From positions 349 through 7,268 of the forward strand of contig DOUP01000166.1 of assembly GCA_003520545.1 (NCBI GenBank): DNA of 6,920 bases. Reading direction: 5' to 3'. Numbering within the stretch: position 1 is the stretch's first letter; each line of letters starts with the position of its first letter. Positions 1-5,455 of the stretch are shown piece by piece. The position numbers and the translations under genes were made by a program. The stretch is from Maritimibacter sp. Lineage in GTDB: Bacteria > Pseudomonadota > Alphaproteobacteria > Rhodobacterales > Rhodobacteraceae. A model generated the notes under the pieces. That model searched no databases, was not told the DNA's origin, and saw nothing but the letters and a program-made list of their open reading frames with translations.

Positions 1-193
1 AGAGCGTGAAGACCTGCCCCACCAGATCGCCCATGAAAGAGGAAAACGCGACGAGGTTGATGTTGACCGACAGAAGCATCAGTTCGATCGACATGAGCAG
101 AATGATCACGTTCTTGCGGTTCAGGAAGAGCCCGAAAATGCCGATGACGAAAAGCGCCCCCGCCAATCCCAGGTAATGTTCAAGTCCAACCAT
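1..193 (-). CDS. nuoK: NADH-quinone oxidoreductase subunit K, partial (C-terminus outside window)
   Basis: Small antiporter-like membrane subunit of complex I, in the proton-pumping arm next to NuoJ. The reverse strand from the ATG at 193-191 reads MVGLEHYLGLAGALFVIGIF and continues through LNRKNVIILLMSIELMLLSV to VFTL: 64 codons before the window edge. The family is usually about 100 residues, so roughly the last third, including the third transmembrane helix, is missing. Two hydrophobic helices are visible, at about residues 8-24 and 28-50. Glu37 in the second (SIELML) matches the conserved intramembrane glutamate needed for proton transfer in E. coli NuoK; that equivalence is from family knowledge. 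The start is supported by a GGAGG Shine-Dalgarno at 201-205, 7 nt upstream. Unlike its neighbours it is separated from the preceding gene, nuoJ, by 93 nt. nuoL would be expected next, beyond the window. Confidence 0.97.
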   Translation of the reverse strand, partial: MVGLEHYLGLAGALFVIGIFGLFLNRKNVIILLMSIELMLLSVNINLVAFSSFMGDLVGQVFTL

Positions 194-200
194 CTCAGTC

Positions 201-218
201 CCTCCGGGCTTTTGCCCG
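201..218 (-). promoter_or_regulatory. Hairpin abutting the nuoK ribosome-binding site
   Basis: On the minus strand, CGGGC (218-214), an AAAA loop and GCCCG (209-205) form a perfect 5-bp stem. The last base of the stem is also the first G of the GGAGG Shine-Dalgarno (205-201) that serves the nuoK ATG at 193. Folding would touch but not fully bury the ribosome-binding site. The inverted repeat and GGAGG are seen directly; any effect on nuoK translation is inference. Confidence 0.45.
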
Positions 219-257
219 TTGTTGATTCTGTCACCCTCGACGGTGACGCATTTTCAT

Positions 258-277
258 GGCGGCCCGGACAGGCCGCC
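258..277 (-). repeat. Perfect 7-bp GC-only inverted repeat 3' of nuoJ
   Basis: GGCGGCC (277-271) and GGCCGCC (264-258) are perfect reverse complements around a 6-nt TGTCCG loop, starting 9 nt after the nuoJ stop codon. The next bases on the coding strand are ATGAAAATGC, which lack a U-tract. A message-stabilising or processing hairpin is therefore more likely than a terminator. Genes continue co-directionally after it. Confidence 0.5.
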
Positions 278-286
278 GGTCGTCTC

Positions 287-901
287 TCAGAGCCCCTGGC
301 CCGGCTTCACGTCCCGCATCTCCAGCGCCTTGGCAGGATCACGGTGCATCTGTGCGATGACATTCTGACGCTTGATATCCTTGCGGTGACGCAGGGTGAG
401 CGTGATCGCCCCGATCATCGCGACCAGCAGGATCAGACCCGCCAGCTGGAAGAGCAGGATGTAATCGTCATAGATCAGCTGCCCGAGGGCGGCGGTGTTC
501 TCGACCTCGGCCATGTCCGGCGTGATCGCGGCCCGCGCGGCCTCGGCCCCGTCCGAGAACTGCCAAGTGCCAAAGACCATGCCCAACTGCATGAGCAGGA
601 TGACCCCGATCAACAGCGCGAGCGGCATGTATTTCGCCATCCCCGCCTTCAACTCGGCAAAGTCGACATCCAGCATCATCACCACGAAGAGGAACAGAAC
701 CGCGACCGCACCGACGTAGACGATCATCAAAAGCATCGCGACGAACTCCGCGCCCAGAAGCACAAACAACCCGGTGGCCCCGATAAACGCCGTGATCAGC
801 CAGAGCACCGAGTGAACCGGGTTGCGGCTCACCACCGTGAACAGGCCGCCCACCAACGTGGTCAGCGCGAAGGCGTAGAATGCAAAATCGGCAACGCTCA
901 T
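287..901 (-). CDS. nuoJ: NADH-quinone oxidoreductase subunit J
   Basis: Membrane subunit of complex I, 204 residues, lying between NuoH and the NuoK/antiporter section in the inner membrane. Hydrophobic helices are visible at about residues 4-23, 31-50, 55-77, 92-110 and 146-169, the five-helix layout expected of the family. The segment GAEFVAMLLMIVYVGAVAVL (50-69) is the conserved third helix, whose pi-bulge rotates during turnover in structurally studied complexes. The polar C-terminal tail (RHRKDIKRQNV...) follows the positive-inside rule. The ATG at 901-899 overlaps the TGA of the upstream CMD-like gene as ATGA. It is preceded by AGGAGG at 909-914 with 7-nt spacing, the best ribosome-binding site in the window. 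Length and sequence are ordinary for an alphaproteobacterium. Confidence 0.98.
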   Translation of the reverse strand: MSVADFAFYAFALTTLVGGLFTVVSRNPVHSVLWLITAFIGATGLFVLLGAEFVAMLLMIVYVGAVAVLFLFVVMMLDVDFAELKAGMAKYMPLALLIGVILLMQLGMVFGTWQFSDGAEAARAAITPDMAEVENTAALGQLIYDDYILLFQLAGLILLVAMIGAITLTLRHRKDIKRQNVIAQMHRDPAKALEMRDVKPGQGL

Positions 902-1311
902 GCGTTCCCCTCCTCATCGTCCTGCTCGGCAAAGACCTCTTGGGCCAGTTCGAGCGCATGGTTCATGGCCGGAAGCCCACCCAGCATCGACATCTGGTAA
1001 ATGACTTCGGCGATTTCCTGTTTCGTGCCCCCCGCTTCCAGCAGGTGACGCACGGTGTACTTGATCTGCGGGTCCGCCGTGGCGCCGGTCGCGACCAGCC
1101 CCGCCAGCGAAATCATCAGCCGCGTCTTCGCGTCCAAGCCCTCCGGGTTGAAGGCGTTGCCAAACATCGCCTCCATCCAGTCACGCGGCATGGTCGGCAT
1201 GAGCTTGTCCAACCCTTCCGGCTGGAACGTCTCAAGCGCCGGGTTGAAGGCTTTCAGCATCGCTGTGCCCTGCTCCATCATGCGCGCGTATGTCTTGGTG
1301 AAATCGCTCAT
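898..1311 (-). CDS. Carboxymuconolactone decarboxylase (CMD)-like protein, cysteine-free
   Basis: 137-residue soluble, probably cytoplasmic protein. Residues about 50-130 resemble the gamma-carboxymuconolactone decarboxylase (PcaC/AhpD-like) fold: MFGNAFNPEGLDAKTRLMIS, then a helix with LLEAGGTKQEIAEVIYQMSM, then GGLPAMNHALELAQEVF. It contains no cysteine, so it lacks the CxxC of AhpD peroxidases. By manual alignment to remembered PcaC sequences, the conserved His falls on Thr86 and the Cys of the YCGxPA-type segment falls on Gly111, so classical decarboxylase activity is doubtful. The N-terminal 45 residues (MSDFTKTYARMMEQGTAMLK...) look like an amphipathic helical extension. The gene sits between nuoI and nuoJ with 4-nt ATGA overlaps at both ends and no clear Shine-Dalgarno of its own, implying translational coupling to nuoI. 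Its acidic tail codons (DDEEGNA) carry the ribosome-binding site for nuoJ. It is not a standard complex I subunit; an assembly, regulatory or unrelated role is open. Confidence 0.85.
   Translation of the reverse strand: MSDFTKTYARMMEQGTAMLKAFNPALETFQPEGLDKLMPTMPRDWMEAMFGNAFNPEGLDAKTRLMISLAGLVATGATADPQIKYTVRHLLEAGGTKQEIAEVIYQMSMLGGLPAMNHALELAQEVFAEQDDEEGNA
909..914 (-). promoter_or_regulatory. Strong Shine-Dalgarno for nuoJ inside the CMD-like gene
   Basis: AGGAGG on the minus strand lies 7 nt before the nuoJ ATG (901) and within the codons for the acidic C-terminus of the upstream protein. It fixes the nuoJ start and gives nuoJ an initiation signal independent of the ATGA overlap. Confidence 0.75.
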
Positions 1312-1799
1312 CGGTAGGGTGCATCCAGCTCCAGGTTGCGGGCAATTTCGGCTTCCCAGCGGTCGCCGTTCTCAAGCAGCTTTTCCTTGTCGTAGAACAG
1401 CTCTTCGCGGGTCTCGGTCGCGAACTCGAAATTCGGGCCTTCGACAATCGCGTCGACCGGGCAGGCTTCCTGGCAGAAGCCGCAATAGATGCACTTGGTC
1501 ATGTCGATGTCATAGCGCGTGGTGCGGCGCGATCCATCGTCGCGCGGTTCCGCGTCGATGGTGATCGCCTGCGCCGGACAGATTGCCTCGCACAGCTTGC
1601 AGGCGATACAGCGCTCTTCCCCGTTGGGATAGCGGCGCAGCGCGTGTTCACCGCGGAAACGAGGCGACAGCGGGCCCTTTTCGTGCGGATAGTTCAACGT
1701 CGCTTTCGGCTTGAAGAAATACTTCAGCCCCAGCTGGAAGCCTTTGATCCAGTCAAAGAGCAGGAAGTATTTGACCGAGCGGGTGTAGTCGAATGCCAT
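1308..1799 (-). CDS. nuoI: NADH-quinone oxidoreductase subunit I (2x[4Fe-4S])
   Basis: 163-residue peripheral-arm subunit that carries clusters N6a and N6b and passes electrons from NuoG toward N2 and ubiquinone. Two ferredoxin motifs are complete: CIACKLCEAICP with Cys64, 67, 70, 74, and CIYCGFCQEACP with Cys103, 106, 109, 113. Each set of three is followed by the Cys-Pro that serves the other cluster. The N-terminal stretch (residues 1-35, SVKYFLLFDWIKGFQLGLKY) is the amphipathic helix that anchors the subunit on the membrane surface. The C-terminus with ELFYDKEKLLENGDRWE is typical of alphaproteobacterial and mitochondrial (TYKY) homologues. The ATG at 1799-1797 lies only 3 nt after the nuoH stop. 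Its GGAGG (1807-1811, 7-nt spacing) is formed by the last nuoH codons. The stop overlaps the next gene as ATGA. No anomalies. Confidence 0.98.
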   Translation of the reverse strand: MAFDYTRSVKYFLLFDWIKGFQLGLKYFFKPKATLNYPHEKGPLSPRFRGEHALRRYPNGEERCIACKLCEAICPAQAITIDAEPRDDGSRRTTRYDIDMTKCIYCGFCQEACPVDAIVEGPNFEFATETREELFYDKEKLLENGDRWEAEIARNLELDAPYR

Positions 1800-1802
1800 T
1801 CG

Positions 1803-2840
1803 TTAGCCTCCCACGGTCCAGCGGGCATAGGTGCCCCAGAACGCGCCGTATTGTGCAAAGAAGGCCACCAGCACAACCCAGGCCAGCGACACGGGAAGGA
1901 ACACTTTCCAGCCGATGCGCATCAGTTGGTCGTAGCGGTAGCGCGGCGTGATCGCCTTCACCATCGCGAAGATGAAGAAGAAGAAGACGATCTTGATGAA
2001 GAACCAGATCATGCCATCGGGCAGCGCCTCGATCGGGGACAGCCAGCCGCCGAAGAACAGCAGCGAGACCAGCGCGCACATCAGAACGATGGCCACGTAT
2101 TCGCCGATCTGGAACAAAAGGAAGGGCGTGGAGGAATATTCCACCATGTAGCCTGCAACCAGCTCCGATTCCGCCTCTGGCAAGTCAAACGGCGGGCGGT
2201 TGGTTTCCGCCATGGCCGAGATCAGGAACAGGAAGACCATCGGGAAATGCGGAATCCAGTACCACGAGAAGATCCCCATGCCGTCCTGCGCATTCACGAT
2301 GTTGCCGAAGTTCATCGACCCGGTGGAGATGATCACGCCAATGATGATCAGGCCGATGGAGACCTCGTAGGAAATCATCTGCGCGGCGGACCGCAGCGAC
2401 CCCAGGAACGGATACTTGGAGTTCGACGCCCAGCCGCCCATGATCACGCCGTAAACCTCGAGCGAGGAGACGGCGAAGACGAAGAGCACGGCGACGTTGA
2501 TGTCGGCCAGGACCAGGCCGTCCCCGAACGGGATCACGGCCCAGGCCACCATGGCCAGGACGAGCGAGAGCATCGGCGCGAGGAAGAAGACGAACTTGTC
2601 CGCCCCCGCCGGCACCACGATCTCTTTCACCACGTATTTCAGGAAGTCCGCGAAGGACTGCAAAAGCCCGAAAGCCCCCACAACGTTCGGCCCCTTGCGC
2701 AGCTGCACGGCCGCCCAGACCTTGCGGTCGAAGTAGAGCAGGAAGGCCAGCGCCACGAGAAGCGGCACGACGACCAGCAGCACCTGGCCCACGAGGGTCA
2801 GGGCGATGCCCAGATTGGTTTGCGTGAAGAATTCATACAT
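1803..2840 (-). CDS. nuoH: NADH-quinone oxidoreductase subunit H
   Basis: 345-residue membrane subunit that forms much of the ubiquinone-binding chamber and links the peripheral arm to the proton-pumping arm. Signature segments are present: YFDRKVWAAVQLRKGPNVVG (36-55) with the following amphipathic FGLLQSFADFLKYVVKE, and the conserved cytoplasmic loop AETNRPPFDLPEAESELVAG (211-230). About eight transmembrane helices are visible, as expected. The frame is open upstream to 2936, but the start chosen is the ATG at 2840-2838 (MYEFFTQTNLG). It gives the family's usual length and N-terminus, whereas the extra 32 residues are hydrophilic and overlap the preceding gene. A GAGG at 2852-2855 overlaps that gene's stop codon (TGAGG) at a slightly long 11-nt spacing. 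A run of TTC codons at 1970-1984 encodes FFFFIF in a helix and is not unusual. Confidence 0.97.
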   Translation of the reverse strand: MYEFFTQTNLGIALTLVGQVLLVVVPLLVALAFLLYFDRKVWAAVQLRKGPNVVGAFGLLQSFADFLKYVVKEIVVPAGADKFVFFLAPMLSLVLAMVAWAVIPFGDGLVLADINVAVLFVFAVSSLEVYGVIMGGWASNSKYPFLGSLRSAAQMISYEVSIGLIIIGVIISTGSMNFGNIVNAQDGMGIFSWYWIPHFPMVFLFLISAMAETNRPPFDLPEAESELVAGYMVEYSSTPFLLFQIGEYVAIVLMCALVSLLFFGGWLSPIEALPDGMIWFFIKIVFFFFIFAMVKAITPRYRYDQLMRIGWKVFLPVSLAWVVLVAFFAQYGAFWGTYARWTVGG

Positions 2841-2853
2841 CTTAGGTTTCGCC

Positions 2854-3276
2854 TCAGATCGTCGGTATTCCGTTTTCCTTGCAAGCCTCGGTGACGACTT
2901 CCGCGTCAATCTTGGCCAATCCATCGGGCAGCGCATCGGAGATCACGTATGCCGCGTCCCCATGCCAGACCTCGCCCTTGCGGTCCACACCTGTGCGCAC
3001 ATGCCGCGCAAATCCGTATCCGCGAATAACTGCGTATTGGGCTGCCGCGCATTCGGCATAGTCCGCAACGTCCTGCGTGCCACGCGCGCCCGTCATCCGG
3101 ACATCGAAGGCAACGAGGTCGCCGTCCAGCAGCCGCGTGTCGATCCCGAGATACTCGGGTTCAAACGGCGTCACCGCCGCCTTGGCCGATGCCATCGCAC
3201 GGCTGACCTCGGCTTGCTCGGCGCAAGCCGTCAGCGACAGCAGCGCCGCGCCGAGATATGCGGCGGGACGGATCAC
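2854..3276 (-). CDS. Predicted lipoprotein of unknown function, embedded between nuoG and nuoH
   Basis: 140-residue protein read from a GTG at 3276-3274 that overlaps the nuoG TGA as GTGA. The start is chosen because it begins a lipoprotein signal: MIRP, a hydrophobic stretch AAYLGAALLS, then the lipobox LTAC with Cys18, followed by Ala at +2, consistent with outer-membrane rather than inner-membrane retention. The frame stays open upstream to 3516, but that part is a shadow of nuoG. The mature part has Cys76 and Cys132, a central EYLGIDTRLLDGDLVAFDVR segment and a GYGFARHVRTGVDRKGEVWHGDAAYVIS segment that looks beta-rich. I recognise no domain. The stop at 2854 is 13 nt before the nuoH start, so it is expressed with nuoGHI. 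Small unidentified frames in nuo operons are known from Paracoccus and Rhodobacter, so it may be a lineage-specific companion. Export puts it away from the cytoplasmic arm of complex I. Confidence 0.8.
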   Translation of the reverse strand: MIRPAAYLGAALLSLTACAEQAEVSRAMASAKAAVTPFEPEYLGIDTRLLDGDLVAFDVRMTGARGTQDVADYAECAAAQYAVIRGYGFARHVRTGVDRKGEVWHGDAAYVISDALPDGLAKIDAEVVTEACKENGIPTI

Positions 3277-5297
3277 TCCGCCGCCACCTTTTCCGACCCG
3301 CGCGCCTTGGCGTTCGCGGACAACTCGGCCATCACCTCGGACGCCCGGGTGATCGGGTTCGTGAGGTAATGATCCTTGATCGCGGGCTTGAAGGTCGCCT
3401 TGCCCGGCGCCTTGACGGTGAGCGGCTGCCATGCGTTTTCGGCCACCACGTCCACGTTCCCCAGGTGCGGGTGCGCCTCGACCAGCGCGCGGCGCAGGCC
3501 AGCAAGGCTGTCCCACGGTTGCGTGGCGTCCAGTTCCGCCGACAGCGCCCGCAGGATCGCCCAGTTTTCCTTGGCCTCGCCCGGCGGGAAGCCCGCGCGG
3601 AGCGCAAGCTGCGGACGACCCTCGGTGTTCACGAAGAGGCCGTTTTCCTCCGTGTAGGCGGCCCCCGGCAGGATGATGTCGGCCCGGTGCGCCCCACGGT
3701 TGCCGTGGCTTCCCATGTAGATCACGGTCGGCCCCGCATCTATCTCGATCTCGTCGGCGCCCATGTTAAAAATGACCTCGGCACCGTCCGTGGCGGCTTT
3801 CATGCCGCCCTCGGTCACCGCGCCCACGTCCATCGCACCGACGCGGCCCGCCGCCGTGTGCAGCACCATGAACTTACCGCCGGTGTTTTCCGCAAGCTTC
3901 ATGGCATGGGCCAGAACCGCTTCGCCATCGGCCTCGGTCAGCGCGCCCATGCCCACGATCACCAAGGTGTTCTTGGCCTTGGTCTCATCCGAAATGGTCT
4001 TCTCGGACAGCGCCACCACCGCCGCGCGGTCGTCGCCGACATGCACGTAATCATAGGTCAGATCGACACCCGGCTCGCCGACATAGCCAACGGTCGCGCC
4101 GTTGATCCAGGCCTTGCGAATACGCGCGTTCAGCACCGGGGCCTCGTCGCGCGGGTTGGTGCCGATCAACTGGATCATCTCGGCATTGTCGATGTCTTCA
4201 ATGGTCGCGGTGCCCACGTAGCCGGACCGGTTGCCCGCCGGCAGCTTGGCACCATCCACGCGGCACTCGGTGGTGCCCCCCAGTCCTTCGATCAACTGCC
4301 TGAGCGAATAGGCGGCTTCAGTCGAGGCCAGATCGCCCACCAGGCCCGTGACCTTCTTGCCCTTCATCGCCTCGGCTGCGGCCGAAAGCGCCTCGGGCCA
4401 TGTCACGGCGGTCAACTTGCCGTTCTTGCGCACGTAAGGGCGGTCCAGGCGCTGACGGCGCAGACCGTCCCAGACAAAGCGCGTCTTGTCGGAAATCCAT
4501 TCCTCGTTCACGCCGTCATGGTTGCGCGGCAGGATCCGCATCACTTCGCGCCCCTTCGTATCCACCCGGATGTTGGAGCCGAGCGCATCCATCACGTCGA
4601 TGGTCTCGGTCTTGGTCAGCTCCCACGGACGCGCGGTATAGGCATAGGGTTTCGACGTCAGCGCGCCCACCGGGCACAGGTCGATGATGTTGCCCTGCAG
4701 GTTCGAGTCGAGCGTCTGGTTCAGGTAGCTGGTGATCTCGGCATCTTCGCCGCGCCCGGTCTGCCCCATCTGGTGAATGCCCGCGACCTCGGTCGTGAAG
4801 CGCACGCAGCGGGTGCAGGAAATGCAGCGCGTCATCTGGGTCGAGACCAGCGGGCCAAGGTCCAGGTCCTCGGTCGCGCGCTTCGGCTCGCGGTAACGCG
4901 AGAAATCCACGCCGTAAGCCATCGCCTGATCCTGAAGGTCGCATTCGCCGCCCTGGTCGCAGATCGGGCAATCCAGCGGGTGGTTGATGAGCAGGAACTC
5001 CATCACCCCTTCGCGCGCCTTCTTCACCATCGGCGAATTGGTCTCCACCACCGGCGGCTCCCCTTCCGGCCCGGGGCGCAGATCGCGCACCTGCATCGCG
5101 CAGGAGGCAGCGGGCTTCGGCGGACCGCCCACCACTTCGACCAGGCACATCCGGCAGTTGCCCGCGATGGACAGCCGCTCGTGATAGCAAAAGCGCGGCA
5201 CTTCGACCCCGGCCTGTTCACAGGCCTGAAGGATGGTCATCGCACCATCCACCTCGATCTCTTCACCGTCGATCACAACTTTTTTCAGGTCGCTCAT
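3273..5297 (-). CDS. nuoG: NADH-quinone oxidoreductase subunit G
   Basis: 674-residue large Fe-S subunit of the peripheral arm; it relays electrons from NuoF toward NuoI. The N-terminal ferredoxin domain (1-78) holds the [2Fe-2S] N1b ligands Cys37, 48, 51 and 66. His106 with Cys110, 113 and 119 (NHPLDCPICDQGGECDLQD) bind N5. Cys158, 161, 164 and 208 (CISCTRC and the later LCPVGAL) bind N4. From about residue 215 it is a molybdopterin-oxidoreductase-like domain without visible cofactor function. The extra N7 ligands of E. coli and Thermus NuoG are absent, and only one cysteine (TTECRVDG) follows residue 208; this matches the shorter Paracoccus/mitochondrial (75-kDa) type. The ATG at 5297-5295 gives the standard MSDLKKVVIDGEEIEVDG start, with a weak AGG-type ribosome-binding site. 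It is preceded by a 158-bp gap and ends in VAAE with a GTGA overlap into the lipoprotein gene. Confidence 0.98.
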   Translation of the reverse strand: MSDLKKVVIDGEEIEVDGAMTILQACEQAGVEVPRFCYHERLSIAGNCRMCLVEVVGGPPKPAASCAMQVRDLRPGPEGEPPVVETNSPMVKKAREGVMEFLLINHPLDCPICDQGGECDLQDQAMAYGVDFSRYREPKRATEDLDLGPLVSTQMTRCISCTRCVRFTTEVAGIHQMGQTGRGEDAEITSYLNQTLDSNLQGNIIDLCPVGALTSKPYAYTARPWELTKTETIDVMDALGSNIRVDTKGREVMRILPRNHDGVNEEWISDKTRFVWDGLRRQRLDRPYVRKNGKLTAVTWPEALSAAAEAMKGKKVTGLVGDLASTEAAYSLRQLIEGLGGTTECRVDGAKLPAGNRSGYVGTATIEDIDNAEMIQLIGTNPRDEAPVLNARIRKAWINGATVGYVGEPGVDLTYDYVHVGDDRAAVVALSEKTISDETKAKNTLVIVGMGALTEADGEAVLAHAMKLAENTGGKFMVLHTAAGRVGAMDVGAVTEGGMKAATDGAEVIFNMGADEIEIDAGPTVIYMGSHGNRGAHRADIILPGAAYTEENGLFVNTEGRPQLALRAGFPPGEAKENWAILRALSAELDATQPWDSLAGLRRALVEAHPHLGNVDVVAENAWQPLTVKAPGKATFKPAIKDHYLTNPITRASEVMAELSANAKARGSEKVAAE

Positions 5298-5315
5298 GTG
5301 CCTACCTATTTCCCT

Positions 5316-5331
5316 GCCGGGGCGTCCCGGC
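5316..5331 (-). repeat. Perfect 6-bp inverted repeat upstream of nuoG
   Basis: GCCGGG (5331-5326 on the minus strand) and CCCGGC (5321-5316) pair perfectly around a 4-nt loop, 18 nt before the nuoG ATG. The position allows an influence on nuoG ribosome access or on mRNA processing; neither is shown by the sequence. Confidence 0.45.
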
Positions 5332-5357
5332 GACTTTCATTCCGCGGCCATTACCCC

Positions 5358-5376
5358 GCATCCCGATCCGGGATGC
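5358..5376 (-). repeat. Perfect 7-bp palindromic hairpin, possible dispersed intergenic repeat
   Basis: GCATCCC and GGGATGC are exact reverse complements around a 5-nt GGATC loop (minus-strand reading). The compact palindrome in an intergenic gap of an operon is in keeping with REP-like elements that occur in many copies in proteobacterial genomes. Only one copy is visible here, so its repeat nature is inference. Confidence 0.45.
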
Positions 5377-5455
5377 CGCCTGGCCTATCGAAGACGGGGC
5401 CAACCGAAAACCATGGCCCTGCCTGCATTTACCATTCCGACCGCGCGACAGACGA

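Larger units (their letters stand above)
194..286 (-). other. Structured non-coding gap between nuoJ and nuoK
   Basis: This 93-nt gap breaks an otherwise tightly packed operon. Read on the minus strand it contains three short inverted repeats in a row: GGCGGCC-(6 nt)-GGCCGCC (277-258), TCACC-(6 nt)-GGTGA (246-231) and CGGGC-AAAA-GCCCG (218-205). None is followed by a run of T on the coding strand, so none looks like an intrinsic terminator. They could stabilise the message, mark a processing site or tune nuoK translation; that is inference. No convincing gene is present. An 8-codon ATG-to-TGA frame (257-231) has no Shine-Dalgarno. Confidence 0.6.
5298..5455 (-). other. 158-bp non-coding gap between the exported-protein gene and nuoG
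   Basis: No convincing gene is present on either strand; a 25-codon frame on the minus strand lacks a ribosome-binding site. The gap holds a perfect 7-bp inverted repeat (5358-5376) and a perfect 6-bp one (5316-5331). Between them the minus strand reads ATGGCCGCGGAATGA (5351-5337), which resembles the gene-end sequence GTGGCGGCGGAGTGA seen at the nuoG terminus. One frame through the hairpin reads RHPGSGCGVMAAE and then stops, preceded by a TAG six codons before the stem. It could be a dispersed intergenic palindrome or the remnant of a lost small gene. No U-tract, so no intrinsic terminator is called. Confidence 0.55.

Noticed and set aside
231..257. An 8-codon ATG-to-TGA frame (MKMRHRRG) in the nuoJ-nuoK gap, possible leader peptide
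   Set aside because: It has no Shine-Dalgarno, starts right after a GC hairpin and shows no regulatory codon run; a frame this short is expected by chance.
176..1000. A 274-codon plus-strand frame opposite nuoJ and its flanks
   Set aside because: It spans antisense to nuoJ, the non-coding gap and parts of two genes, with the same charged, antisense-type composition.
1966..1984. GAA/TTC trinucleotide run as a microsatellite or phase-variable tract
   Set aside because: It is short, lies inside nuoH and encodes consecutive Phe residues of a membrane helix; triplet changes there would not shift the frame.
1644..2894. A 416-codon open frame on the plus strand opposite nuoH
   Set aside because: The product is a low-complexity run of His, Gln, Glu, Asp and Arg, the mirror of hydrophobic nuoH codons. 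No ribosome-binding site or family resemblance.
1803..2936. Longer NuoH with 32 extra N-terminal residues
   Set aside because: The extension is hydrophilic, overlaps the lipoprotein gene by over 80 bases and is not in the family. The ATG at 2840 gives the normal MYEFFTQTNLG start and 345 residues.
3273..5297. Missing N7 cluster ligands in NuoG as a possible loss of function
   Set aside because: N7 is absent in the Paracoccus and mitochondrial type; all N1b, N4 and N5 ligands are present, so this is normal for the lineage.
5358..5376. Intrinsic terminator upstream of nuoG
   Set aside because: The stem is perfect, but the coding strand continues GGGGTAATGG with no T-run, and nuoG follows in the same direction without a visible promoter.
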